Positions 42,097-51,245 of a DNA stretch of 64,000 nucleotides are shown here, in pieces; the stretch's first letter is position 1, and each line of letters opens with the position of its first letter. Position numbers and translations under genes: made by a program. The notes under the pieces are model-generated. The model ran no database searches. It was not told the origin of the DNA and saw nothing but the letters and a program-made list of their open reading frames with translations. Source of the DNA: Blastopirellula retiformator (GTDB lineage Bacteria; Planctomycetota; Planctomycetia; Pirellulales; Pirellulaceae); NCBI RefSeq assembly GCF_007859755.1, contig NZ_SJPF01000003.1, positions 124,001-188,000 on the forward strand, given 5' to 3'.

Positions 42097-43719
42097 ATGG
42101 CTGGCGGAAAATTTTACGACTGCGTCATTATCGGCGGTGGACACAATGGCCTGGTCACGGCCGCCTATCTTGCCAAAGCCGGCAAAAAAGTGTGCGTCCT
42201 GGAGCGGCGTCACGTTCTGGGTGGCTGCAGCACCACCGAAGAGCTATGGCCCGGCTTTAAGGTCTCGACCGCCGCGTACGTGATCAGCCTGTTTCTGCCC
42301 GAGATCATCCGCGACTTGCAGCTGAAGTCGCACGGCCTGGCGATCTTGCCACGCAATCCTTCGTCGTTCACGCCGACGCTGGATGGGCGCTCGCTGCTAA
42401 TGGGGCCGGATGAAGTGGCGACGCAAAAAGAGATCGCCAAATTCAGCCAGCGCGACGCCGAGAACTATCCCAAATACAACGAACTGCTCGAAAACGTCGC
42501 AAAGGTGATCGAGCCGCTCCTGTCGCGGACCGCGCCCGATCCGATCCCGATGCCCAAGACCTGGCGGAAGATCGGCCTGACGAAACGCCTGCGTGACGCC
42601 AGCCGTCTGTGGGACATGTACAGCGAAGTCGGCAAACTGGGAACCGATCTGCCGGCGGCGCTAGAGCTGTTGACCGGCGCCGCGCGGCCGATTGTCGAAC
42701 GTTGGTTCGAGAGCGAGCCGCTGCGAGCCACGCTGGCGACCGATGCGATCATTGGCGCCTTTGCGTCGATCTCGGCGCCGGGGACCGCCTATGTGCTAAT
42801 GCATCACGTGATGGGGGAAGCAGGCGGCAAACGAGGCGTCTGGGGCTACGTTCGCGGCGGCATGGGGGGATTGGCGACAGCGCTTGAAAACGCTTGTCGG
42901 CAGTATGGCGTCGACATTCGCCGCGAAGCGCCGGTCGCGCGGATCCTGGCCGACAAGGGCAAGGTACGCGGCGTTCAACTAGTCGACGGCGATACGATCG
43001 AAGCGGAGTGCGTCGGTTCGAGCGTCGACGCGCACTGGACGTTTGAAAAGTTCCTCGATCCCGATCAGCTTCCGCCCGAGTTTTTAGCGGCGGTCAAGAA
43101 CATCGACTACGCGTCCGCCTCGGCCAAGGTGAACCTGGCGCTTTCGGAGCCGCCGAACTTTACCGCCCTTCCCTCGACCGGCGTTGCGCCGCAGCATCAT
43201 GGCACGATGCATGTGTCGCCTGACATCGACTACATCGAACGGGCCTACGACGACGCCAAGTATGGCAAACCGAGCGCCAGTCCGATTCTGGAGATGACGA
43301 TGCCGACGTCGGTCGACAATACGATCGCGCCGGACGGACAGCATATCTTGTCGATGTTCGTGCAGTACGCGCCGTACAACCTGCGGGAAGGCTCGTGGGA
43401 CGACATCAAAGAGTCGTTCGCCGACCGCTGCGTCGAAGTGTTGGCCGAGTACGCGCCGAACGTCCCGGGCTCGATCTTGCATCGCCAGGTCCTCTCACCG
43501 CTCGACCTGGAGCGGACCTACGGCATCACCGGCGGCAACATCATGCAAGGAGCGATGAACTTCAATCAGCTCTTTGTCACCCGTCCGGTGCCAGGGTGGG
43601 CCGACCACCGGACCCCGGTCTCGGGGCTCTATTTGTGCGGCGCCGCCAGTCATCCCGGCGGCGGTGTGATGGGGGCAGCCGGCAAGAATGCGGCTGCCGA
43701 GATGCTGCGAGATTTCTAG
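42097..43719 (+). CDS. FAD-dependent oxidoreductase of the phytoene-desaturase/PYROXD2 group
   Basis: 540 residues. Rossmann FAD motif DCVIIGGGHNGLVTAAYLAK at 6-25, followed by VLERRHVLGGCSTTEE. The C-terminal motif GLYLCGAASHPGGGVMGAA is characteristic of CrtI-like and PYROXD2-like enzymes. It is not next to carotenoid genes, so the substrate is uncertain. GGAG at 6 nt before ATG 42097. It has no signal peptide. Confidence 0.9.
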   Translation: MAGGKFYDCVIIGGGHNGLVTAAYLAKAGKKVCVLERRHVLGGCSTTEELWPGFKVSTAAYVISLFLPEIIRDLQLKSHGLAILPRNPSSFTPTLDGRSLLMGPDEVATQKEIAKFSQRDAENYPKYNELLENVAKVIEPLLSRTAPDPIPMPKTWRKIGLTKRLRDASRLWDMYSEVGKLGTDLPAALELLTGAARPIVERWFESEPLRATLATDAIIGAFASISAPGTAYVLMHHVMGEAGGKRGVWGYVRGGMGGLATALENACRQYGVDIRREAPVARILADKGKVRGVQLVDGDTIEAECVGSSVDAHWTFEKFLDPDQLPPEFLAAVKNIDYASASAKVNLALSEPPNFTALPSTGVAPQHHGTMHVSPDIDYIERAYDDAKYGKPSASPILEMTMPTSVDNTIAPDGQHILSMFVQYAPYNLREGSWDDIKESFADRCVEVLAEYAPNVPGSILHRQVLSPLDLERTYGITGGNIMQGAMNFNQLFVTRPVPGWADHRTPVSGLYLCGAASHPGGGVMGAAGKNAAAEMLRDF

Positions 43720-43835
43720 GCGAAACGGCGATTTGTTCAAAATCGCTGAATGTTGGGGAGTTTTCGGCAATAATAGGGGGCCGCAGCGCATCTGTGCTGC
43801 AATATTCGCCCCTCAATGACCGGAGCTTGCCCCCG

Positions 43836-45506
43836 ATGCTTCGCCTCTTCGTTTTCGCGATCGCGTTATCTCCCTGGTTGGCTTCGTTGGCAATCGCCGC
43901 CGACAAGCCGAACGTCCTATTTGTCGCCGTCGATGACTTGAACGACTGGGTCCACTGCCTGGGCGGTCACCCTCAAACCAGGTCCCCGAATGTCGATGCG
44001 TTGGCGGCCAAGGGGGTGTTGTTCGAGCGGGCCTATTGCTCGGCGCCCGCCTGCAATCCTTCTCGGGCATCGCTGCTCACCGGGATCCCGCCTTCAACCT
44101 CCGGCGTTTATCACAACGATCAGCCTTGGCGGCCGGCGCTGCCTGATGCGGTTACCTTGCCGCAGTTCTTTCAGGCGAGCGGCTACGAGGTGATCGGCTG
44201 CGGTAAGCTCTTCCATGGTTCTTACCGCGAAGAAACAGGGTTTGATCAGTACCGGAAGCAGATGGGCGATCCGAAGCCAAAGAACCTGCCGCTTAACGGC
44301 ATTCCCAAGACCTCCCACTTCGATTGGGGCCCGGTTAACGCGCAAGACGCCGAGATGAGCGACTACCAGATGGTCGACTTCGCCATCAAGCAGTTGCAGC
44401 AGAAGCATGACAAGCCTCTCTTCCTGGCATGCGGCATCTACCGCCCTCACCTTCCCTGGTACGTGCCGCAGGAATATTTCGATCACTTCCCGCTTGATCA
44501 GATTCAACTGCCTGAGATCAAAGAGGACGACTTAGCCGATGTTCCGCAGGCCGGCGTCAAAATCGCCCGGCCGGATGGCGACCATCGCAAGGTGACGTCG
44601 ACCGACAACTACGCCAAGGCGGTGCAAGGTTATCTCGCCAGCATCGAATTTGCCGACGCCCAGATCGGGCGGTTGATTGCGGCGCTAGAGGCGAGCGAGT
44701 ACGCCGACAACACGATCATCGTTCTGTGGGGCGACCATGGTTGGCACCTGGGCGAGAAGCAACACTGGCGGAAGTTCGCCTTGTGGGAAGAAGCGACCCG
44801 CGTGCCCCTGCTAGTCGTCGCCCCCGGGGTTACCCAGCCCCAGCAGCGCTGCGGGCGAACGGTGACGCTACTCGACATCTACCCGACCCTGGCCGAACTC
44901 TGCGGGCTCACACCACCGGCCGCGGTGGAAGGAAAGAGCCTGGTCCCGCTGCTTAGCGATCCAGCCGCCGCGTGGGATCGCCCGGCCGTGACGACGCACG
45001 GGCGAAACAACCATGCCGTGCGTGACGAGCGGTGGCGCTACATTCGCTACGCCGATGGCAGCGAAGAGCTTTACGATCATCTGGAAGATCCGCAGGAGTG
45101 GACCAACGTCGCCGATCAGCCGGAAAACGCCGCGGTGAAGAAACGTCTGGCCCAATGGGCGCCAACGACCAATGCGGAAGATGCGGAGCGCGAGAAATCG
45201 GCCACCGCCAAGGGGCGCAAGCCGATTACCATCGAAGGAACCGTCATCGTGAATGGAGCGCCTGTCGCCGGTTTGGAAGTGGCGATCTATGGCCGAGGAG
45301 GAAAGGTCAAAGCTCGCGGCGTGACCGACGCGAAGGGGAAGTATGTGTTGCAAGAAGAAAACGGCGGTCTGCCCGAAGGAGAGTTCCGGTTGACGATTCG
45401 TGGCGGAAATCTGCCGCCGAAATATGCAGAGTTGAGCAAGTCAGTTCTGAAGGTTGCGGTCTGCCGAGGAGCGAACTGGTTGGATTTTCAGTTATTGTCG
45501 CAGTAG
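43836..45506 (+). CDS. Exported sulfatase with C-terminal transthyretin-like domain
   Basis: 556 residues from ATG 43836, with a signal peptide at 1-22. The type I sulfatase motif APACNPSRASLLTG has Cys73 as the formylglycine precursor; DDLND near 33-37 and GDHGWHLGEKQHW give metal-binding and active-site residues, as in iduronate-2-sulfatase-like enzymes. Residues 462-556 form an added beta-sandwich (KPITIEGTVIVNGAPVAGLE, GVTDAAGK-like GVTDAKGKYVL), a carboxypeptidase-regulatory/transthyretin-like domain that could bind a glycan or the cell surface. A formylglycine-generating enzyme encoded elsewhere is needed for activity. Confidence 0.92.
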   Translation: MLRLFVFAIALSPWLASLAIAADKPNVLFVAVDDLNDWVHCLGGHPQTRSPNVDALAAKGVLFERAYCSAPACNPSRASLLTGIPPSTSGVYHNDQPWRPALPDAVTLPQFFQASGYEVIGCGKLFHGSYREETGFDQYRKQMGDPKPKNLPLNGIPKTSHFDWGPVNAQDAEMSDYQMVDFAIKQLQQKHDKPLFLACGIYRPHLPWYVPQEYFDHFPLDQIQLPEIKEDDLADVPQAGVKIARPDGDHRKVTSTDNYAKAVQGYLASIEFADAQIGRLIAALEASEYADNTIIVLWGDHGWHLGEKQHWRKFALWEEATRVPLLVVAPGVTQPQQRCGRTVTLLDIYPTLAELCGLTPPAAVEGKSLVPLLSDPAAAWDRPAVTTHGRNNHAVRDERWRYIRYADGSEELYDHLEDPQEWTNVADQPENAAVKKRLAQWAPTTNAEDAEREKSATAKGRKPITIEGTVIVNGAPVAGLEVAIYGRGGKVKARGVTDAKGKYVLQEENGGLPEGEFRLTIRGGNLPPKYAELSKSVLKVAVCRGANWLDFQLLSQ

Positions 45507-45513
45507 CGCCGCG

Positions 45514-46305
45514 TCACGCGTCCAGCTCGCCCCGCAAGACGGTAACCGCCGCGCCGCGTAACTTCGCGCGATCACCGTCGAGGGTCACTTCCACCTCTCC
45601 ACCACGCTGCGAGCATTGAAACGCCCGCAGCGTTTCTTTTTGCCATTTCGGCGACCAGTAGGTCACCAGCGCGCAGTGGGCCGAGCCGGTCACCGGGTCT
45701 TCGTCGATCCCGCTGCCTGGGGCAAAGAAGCGAGAGAGGAATTCGTACCGCTCTCCATCGCCCCGGCACGTCACCATCACGCCGCGCACGCGGATCTCGG
45801 CCAAGGCGCGAAAGTCAGGCTGCACGCTCCGCAGCTCGGCTTTGGTCGCGACTTCGACCAGCACGTCGCGGCGATTGCGCCCGGTGGCGATCGCCTTGCA
45901 GCCGAGCGCCGCGATCAGTCCGGCCGGCGGCGGGCAGACTTCGATCTCGTCGATCGGAAAGTCGAGCTCGATCCGCGAACCAACCTTCGTCGCGGTCAGC
46001 ACGCCGCTGCGGGTGTTGAACTCAATCGTCTGCTCTGGCGCCGCTTTGCCGGTTTCCCATAGGAAGTGCGATGCCGCCAAGGTGGCGTGCCCGCAAAGAT
46101 CGACTTCGACGGTCGGGGTGAACCAGCGCAAACGAAAACGGCTTTCCTCTTGCCAGAGAAAAGCCGTTTCGGAGAGATTCATTTCCGCGGCGACCTGTTG
46201 GAGCCAACTATCTTCGCACGGTTGCGAGAGCCAACAGACGGCGGCGGGATTCCCAGAGAGGGGTTGGGACGTAAAGGCGTCAATTTGATAGAGCGGCTGC
46301 GGCAT
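45514..46305 (-). CDS. PhzF-family isomerase-like protein
   Basis: 263 residues. The N-terminal motif YQIDAFTSQPLSGNPAAV and MNLSETAFLW with the conserved catalytic Glu46 mark the PhzF family (diaminopimelate-epimerase-like fold of two similar halves). The second half has the FFAPGSGIDEDPVTGSAHCA motif. Physiological substrates of most family members are unknown. It converges with the sulfatase gene, 7 nt apart. Confidence 0.93.
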   Translation of the reverse strand: MPQPLYQIDAFTSQPLSGNPAAVCWLSQPCEDSWLQQVAAEMNLSETAFLWQEESRFRLRWFTPTVEVDLCGHATLAASHFLWETGKAAPEQTIEFNTRSGVLTATKVGSRIELDFPIDEIEVCPPPAGLIAALGCKAIATGRNRRDVLVEVATKAELRSVQPDFRALAEIRVRGVMVTCRGDGERYEFLSRFFAPGSGIDEDPVTGSAHCALVTYWSPKWQKETLRAFQCSQRGGEVEVTLDGDRAKLRGAAVTVLRGELDA

Positions 46306-46447
46306 GTTGGGCTCGTGGGGTAAGGTGCGGGTTCTACTCTTCCCTCGACAACCAAGTGGTCCGCCAGGTTCGCCTTCCTAGCGGTCGGGCGGCGATCTGA
46401 TTCTAATAAGAGGGAGAGATTGTCCCGCTTTGTTCGTCTAGATTGCT

Positions 46448-47482
46448 ATGAAACCGAGAATTGCCGTCACGATGGGGGATCCGGCCGGAGTTGGTCCGGA
46501 GATCGCCTTGCGCCTATTAGCCAATGCCGATGTCGCCCAATATTGCACGCCGATCGTCTTTGGCGACGCTCCGCTACTGCGCCGGGTGGCGAAGTTGCTG
46601 GACCTGCCGATGTGCGAACAGGTGATCGCTGCTGCGGACGGCGCCGATCAACTGCGCGACGTGACGACGCCGGCCATTTATGATCTGCAAGCGATCGATG
46701 CGGCGGCCGTTGTGCCAGGCGAGATTTCGGCAACCTGCGGTCAAGCCTGTTACGACTACATCCTGGCGGCGATCCGCGCCGCAGAAGCGGGACAGGTCGA
46801 CGCGATCAGCACCGGCCCGATCAACAAAGAAGCGCTGCACGCCGCTGGGGTCAACTATCCGGGGCATACCGAGATCTTCGCCGACGAGACCGATTCGGCC
46901 CGCATCTGCATGATGCTGACGTCGGAAGAAATCACCTGCGGGTTTGTGACGACGCATGTCGGTTATGGAGAAGTTCCCGGCTTACTGACGCAGGAAAGAA
47001 TTGTCGAGGTAATTGAGCTTTGTCACGAGGCGATGCGTCGCATTCGGGGGCACGCCCCCAAGATGCTGATCTGCGGGCTCAATCCTCACGCTGGCGAACA
47101 TGGCTTGTTCGGCAATTCGGAAGAAGAGCGAATCATCGCGCCGGCTGTCGCCGAGGCACAATCGATGGGCGTTGATATTTCCGGGCCTTTGCCGCCGGAT
47201 ACGGTCTTTCTGCGGGAGCGCCGCGCGACGACCGATTGCGTGATCTGCATGTATCACGATCAGGGACATATTCCGCTGAAGGCGTTGGCGTTTGATGTGG
47301 CGGTAAACATTACCTTGGGACTGCCGATTATCCGCACCTCGGTCGATCACGGCACCGCGTTTGATATCGCGTGGCAAGGTAAGGCCGGCGTGACCAGCCT
47401 GATCGAAGCGGTTCGCCTGGCGTCGCGGTTGGCGATTGACCCGACAGCGGCAGTCGCCCCCGAATTGGGCGGATTGGCCTGA
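46448..47482 (+). CDS. pdxA: 4-hydroxythreonine-4-phosphate dehydrogenase
   Basis: 344 residues. N-terminus RIAVTMGDPAGVGPEIAL, metal-binding His in NYPGHTEIFADET, and MYHDQGHIPLKALAF with SVDHGTAFDIAW near the end are all signatures of PdxA, which oxidises 4-phosphohydroxy-L-threonine in pyridoxal phosphate synthesis. A PdxA2-like side branch in catabolism is possible; the neighbours give no help. Cytoplasmic. Confidence 0.93.
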   Translation: MKPRIAVTMGDPAGVGPEIALRLLANADVAQYCTPIVFGDAPLLRRVAKLLDLPMCEQVIAAADGADQLRDVTTPAIYDLQAIDAAAVVPGEISATCGQACYDYILAAIRAAEAGQVDAISTGPINKEALHAAGVNYPGHTEIFADETDSARICMMLTSEEITCGFVTTHVGYGEVPGLLTQERIVEVIELCHEAMRRIRGHAPKMLICGLNPHAGEHGLFGNSEEERIIAPAVAEAQSMGVDISGPLPPDTVFLRERRATTDCVICMYHDQGHIPLKALAFDVAVNITLGLPIIRTSVDHGTAFDIAWQGKAGVTSLIEAVRLASRLAIDPTAAVAPELGGLA

Positions 47483-47575
47483 TTTCGTGTTGGGCGGCTC
47501 ATAGAAAGGGGCGTTGGAGAAGGCTAAAATAGTCCGGAACCGAAATCCCCCCTTTCCAAACCACGAGTCGCATCC

Positions 47576-48790
47576 ATGCCGTTTCGCCGAACGTTTTCGT
47601 TGTTTCTGTTGTTGGCGATGTTCGCCGCCGTCGTGCGAGCTCAAGAGGCCGCACCGGTCGCTTTCTCGGAAACGCCGCTCGACACGGTCGAGATGGTTCG
47701 CACTTTCAAGAACCTGCGAATCCGCCGTCCCTTGATCATCACCCATGCCGGCGACGGAAGCGGCCGGTTATTCGTCGCCGAACAGCAAGGTGTGATTCAC
47801 ATCATGCCGAAGGACGAAGCGGAAGGGGAAACGACCGAGGTCTTCCTCGATATCGACAAGCAGGTCCATTTCAACCCGCGACAAAACGAAGAAGGCTTCC
47901 TCGGCTTCGCGTTTCATCCCGACTACAAGTCGACCGGCAAGTTTTACGTCTACTACACCACCGAGAAAGAACCGCAGCTTTCGGTGATCTCAGAGTTCTC
48001 GGTGTCGCAGGATGATCCGAACAAGGCCGACCCCGCGTCCGAAAAAGTGATCATGACGATCAAGCAGCCGTTCTGGAATCACAATGGCGGCACGATCGCG
48101 TTCGGCCCCGACGGCTATCTCTACATTGGTTTGGGCGATGGCGGCAGCGGCGGCGATCCGAAAGGAAACGGGCAGAACCTGTCGTCGCTGCTCGGTTCGC
48201 TGTTGCGGATCGACGTCGATCATCAGGCTGACGGTAAGAGCTATGCGATTCCGGCCGACAACCCGTTTGTTGGCGTCAAAGGCGCCCAGCCCGAGATCTA
48301 CGCCTATGGTCTTCGCAACATTTGGCGGTTCAGCTTTGATTCCAAGACCGGCGTATTGTGGTGCGGCGACGTCGGCCAGGATATCTGGGAAGAGATCAAC
48401 CTGATCGTCAAAGGCGGCAACTACGGCTGGAACAAGCGCGAAGGGTTCCACCAGTTCAAAAACAGCGGCGTGGACGCCAACGACAAGATGATCGAGCCGA
48501 TCTGGGAATACAATCACGAGGTCGGTAAGTCGATCACCGGCGGCGTCGTCTATCGCGGAACCGCCGTGCCGGAATTGGTCGGAAAATACTTGTACGCCGA
48601 CTACGTGACCGGTAAAGTTTGGGCGCTGGATTATGATCTGGAAGCGAAGAAGGTGAAAGCCAACTATCGCATCGCCAATCCATCGAACCCGCCGGTGGTT
48701 ACGTTTGGCGAAGACGAATCGGGAGACGTGATTGTCAGCGCCATCTTTGGCGAATACGGCACGCTCTATCGATTCAAGTCGAAGAAGTAA
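47576..48790 (+). CDS. Exported glucose/sorbosone-dehydrogenase-like beta-propeller
   Basis: 404 residues with a signal peptide (MPFRRTFSLFLLLAMFAAVV). A six-bladed propeller with the family motifs EGFLGFAFHPDYKSTGKFYV, NHNGGTIAFGPDGYLYIGLG, and AYGLRNIWRFSFD. Related to soluble aldose (PQQ-type) sugar dehydrogenases and hedgehog-interacting-like proteins; substrate and cofactor are not settled by sequence. The next gene begins 19 nt after its stop. Confidence 0.9.
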   Translation: MPFRRTFSLFLLLAMFAAVVRAQEAAPVAFSETPLDTVEMVRTFKNLRIRRPLIITHAGDGSGRLFVAEQQGVIHIMPKDEAEGETTEVFLDIDKQVHFNPRQNEEGFLGFAFHPDYKSTGKFYVYYTTEKEPQLSVISEFSVSQDDPNKADPASEKVIMTIKQPFWNHNGGTIAFGPDGYLYIGLGDGGSGGDPKGNGQNLSSLLGSLLRIDVDHQADGKSYAIPADNPFVGVKGAQPEIYAYGLRNIWRFSFDSKTGVLWCGDVGQDIWEEINLIVKGGNYGWNKREGFHQFKNSGVDANDKMIEPIWEYNHEVGKSITGGVVYRGTAVPELVGKYLYADYVTGKVWALDYDLEAKKVKANYRIANPSNPPVVTFGEDESGDVIVSAIFGEYGTLYRFKSKK

Positions 48791-48809
48791 AACCAGGAGG
48801 GAAGGAAGC

Positions 48810-49790
48810 TTGAAAGTCGCGATTATTGGCGCTGGATTGTCGGGCCTCGTTTGCGCTCGTGAGCTTTCTTCCCAACATGACGTGCAGTTGTTCGACAAGG
48901 CCCGCTGCGTCGCGGGCCGCATGTCGACTCGCCGCGTCGAGCCGGATCTCCAGTTCGACCATGGCGCCCAGTACTTCACTGCCCGCGACCCACGCTTTCA
49001 TGTCGAAGTTGATGCGTGGGTCGCTGCCGGAGCAGCGGCTCCCTGGACCAGTCCAATTGGCGTGCTCCAGTGCGGCGAAGTCACCCTCTCAGAAAACAGC
49101 CCGGTTCGCTACGTCGGCGTTCCGGCGATGAACGCGCCAGTCAAACGGCTCGCCGAAGGGCGGGCGATTCATCTCTCCACACGCATTGAAGCCGTCAGCC
49201 GCGACGACGACGGCTGGACGTTGGCCGCTGAGTCGGGCGAACGCTTCGGCCCGTTTGATGCGCTTATCTGCACGGCGCCGCCAGCGCAAGCGACTGTGTT
49301 GCTGGGCGAAGTCGCGCCGCAGTGCGCTGCCGAGGTCGCAAAAGTCACGCTGAACCCATGCTGGGCGACGCTTGTCCAATTTACGCAGTGGTTGCCGTTC
49401 GATCTGGATGGCGCCTTTGTGCATGACTCTCCGCTTTCCTGGATTGCGCGGAACGGCAGTAAGCCGGGCCGCAATGCGGAGCCAGACTGTTGGGTTTTGC
49501 ACGCGACGCAAGCGTGGAGCGAACGGCACGTCGAGCAGTCGCCCGACCAGATCGCCCCGCAGATGTTGGCGGCGCTGGCGGCGGCGATTGGCAAGTCGCT
49601 GCCAGGGGTCGCCTATCAAACGGCTCATCGTTGGCGATACTCGATTCCGCCGCAGCCGCTGTCGGTTGGGTGTCTGTCCGACGCCGAGTTGCGTCTGGCG
49701 GTCGGCGGCGACTGGTGTCAACAAGCGAAAGTGGAAGGCGCTTTTTTGAGCGGGCTCGCATTGGCCGAAACGGTAGTCCAGTGGGAGTGA
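48810..49790 (+). CDS. Renalase-like FAD-dependent amine oxidoreductase
   Basis: 326 residues from TTG 48810, preceded by AGGAGGGAAGGA. FAD motif VAIIGAGLSGLVCARELSS, followed by CVAGRMSTRR (the GRMSTRR motif is typical of the renalase group) and FDHGAQYFTARD. The C-terminus has LAVGGDWCQQAKVEGAFLSG, binding the FAD pyrophosphate. Family members oxidise NAD(P)H isomers or small amines. It is probably co-transcribed with the propeller gene before it. Confidence 0.88.
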   Translation: MKVAIIGAGLSGLVCARELSSQHDVQLFDKARCVAGRMSTRRVEPDLQFDHGAQYFTARDPRFHVEVDAWVAAGAAAPWTSPIGVLQCGEVTLSENSPVRYVGVPAMNAPVKRLAEGRAIHLSTRIEAVSRDDDGWTLAAESGERFGPFDALICTAPPAQATVLLGEVAPQCAAEVAKVTLNPCWATLVQFTQWLPFDLDGAFVHDSPLSWIARNGSKPGRNAEPDCWVLHATQAWSERHVEQSPDQIAPQMLAALAAAIGKSLPGVAYQTAHRWRYSIPPQPLSVGCLSDAELRLAVGGDWCQQAKVEGAFLSGLALAETVVQWE

Positions 49791-50077
49791 GCAAGCGCTA
49801 GATACGAGAACGTTTCCTCCGAAGAAAGGATTGGAATGAACGATTCGTGGAGCATGATCGTTTTTCGCCTGGTGGAACTTCCGGCTCGCTTACGCGGGCG
49901 ACGTCAGTACGAGGATCGCATCCGTCAGCGGAGCGGCTGGCGTCATGCTCATGGTCGTCGTCGCTACGATCGGCATGATTCGCACGACAGTCGCCGAGCG
50001 CGTATGCTACCCTTTCTGAGAAAGACGCCGGCCAGTCGTACGGCGCCCTCCGCCCCGCTTCTCTGAAAGCCGACCCA

Positions 50078-50932
50078 ATGAGTAAACGCTCCAAGTCGAA
50101 AGACGATCACGCCAAGAAGAATGACAGCGATTTGGATCAAGAGCGCGACCCACGCGACCGCATGAAGAAGAAGCAGTACGAGAAGGAGCTTGAGCGGTTA
50201 CAGATCGAGTTGGTCAAGGCGCAGGAGTGGATCAAAAAGCAAGGAACGGGATTCGTCGTCCTGTTTGAAGGTCGCGACGGCGCCGGCAAAGGAAGCACGA
50301 TCAAGCGAATCGCGGAAAAGATGAATCCACGCGGTTGTCGCGTCGTCGCCCTTAGCAAACCTTCTGACGTCGAGCAGACTCAGTGGTATTACCAGCGGTA
50401 TGTCGCGCATCTGCCGTCAGCTGGCGAGATCGTGTTGATGGACCGCAGTTGGTACAACCGTGCCGGCGTCGAGCGAGTGATGGACTTCTGCACCGACGAG
50501 CAGTACCAAGAGTTTCTCCGCAGCACGCCGGAGTTCGAGCGGATGTTGATCCGCAGCGGCATCCATTTGATCAAGTACTGGTTCTCGGTCAGCTACGAAG
50601 AGCAAGGGCGGCGGTTTCAAAAGCGGTTGGACCAGCCGGACAAACGGTGGAAGTTTAGCCCGATGGATATCGAGGCCCGCAAGCGGTGGTACGACTACTC
50701 GAAAGCCCGCGATGCGATGATGGCGGCGACCGATATCCCGGAAGCGCCGTGGTACGTCGTACCGTCGGACGACAAACGCCGCGCCCATCTCAACTGCATC
50801 TCGCACTTGTTGAGTCTGGGCGAGTACGAAGACATTCCGCGCAAGAAGATCAAGCTGCCGAAGCGGGATGATGACCAGCCGTACGAAAACAACCTGCGGG
50901 GCGAGCGCCGGTTTATCCCGCAGCCGTACTAG
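50078..50932 (+). CDS. ppk2: Polyphosphate kinase 2
   Basis: 284 residues. Walker A FEGRDGAGKGSTIKR (64-78), lid region and Walker B MDRSWYNRAGVERVM (about 121-135), and the WKFSPMDIEARKRWYDY motif of single-domain (class I) PPK2. The N-terminal 30 residues are charged. It transfers phosphate between polyphosphate and nucleoside diphosphates (mainly GDP/ADP), linking polyphosphate stores to nucleotide pools. Its TAG overlaps the stop of the convergent gene in one CTAG (50929-50932). Confidence 0.95.
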   Translation: MSKRSKSKDDHAKKNDSDLDQERDPRDRMKKKQYEKELERLQIELVKAQEWIKKQGTGFVVLFEGRDGAGKGSTIKRIAEKMNPRGCRVVALSKPSDVEQTQWYYQRYVAHLPSAGEIVLMDRSWYNRAGVERVMDFCTDEQYQEFLRSTPEFERMLIRSGIHLIKYWFSVSYEEQGRRFQKRLDQPDKRWKFSPMDIEARKRWYDYSKARDAMMAATDIPEAPWYVVPSDDKRRAHLNCISHLLSLGEYEDIPRKKIKLPKRDDDQPYENNLRGERRFIPQPY

Positions 50933-51147
50933 AAACCGCTGTCGGGTGAGAGTAGCTGTTTAAGCACGCGATCTTTTTCGGCGACGGCGTCGGCGATCGC
51001 TTGTTCGATGTCGTCGCGCTGAGCGTCGTCGGACGCTTCTTCCAGAGCCGCTTGTAGATCTTCGACAACCGCCTGATGCGCTTCCTCGATCGCCTGACGG
51101 GCGACATCGGGGCCGGCATTGCAGAAACCGCGGAAGTCTTCTTTCAT
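50929..51147 (-). CDS. Small acidic helical protein
   Basis: 72 residues, Ala/Glu/Asp-rich, predicted as one or two long helices (QAIEEAHQAVVEDLQAALEE, AEKDRVLKQLLSPDSGF). No membrane helix. It shares the CTAG palindrome with ppk2, each strand reading its own TAG. No SD of note, and no family recognised; low complexity makes it less certain. Confidence 0.55.
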   Translation of the reverse strand: MKEDFRGFCNAGPDVARQAIEEAHQAVVEDLQAALEEASDDAQRDDIEQAIADAVAEKDRVLKQLLSPDSGF

Positions 51148-51245
51148 CGTGAGTGCGCCTGGCCGCAGTTAGATTTTCGTGGTTAGAGAGTAACGTTTTA
51201 CCGTTTGTCTATCATAGCAAGGTAAGCCTGTCGTCGCTCCCTGAT

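Noticed and set aside
47990-48979. 329-residue minus-strand open frame
   Set aside because: Antisense to the sugar-dehydrogenase-like gene and the start of the renalase-like gene; no domain pattern.
49836-50066. 76-residue plus-strand open frame before ppk2
   Set aside because: Arg/His-rich with non-coding-like composition and overlapped by an equally poor frame on the other strand.
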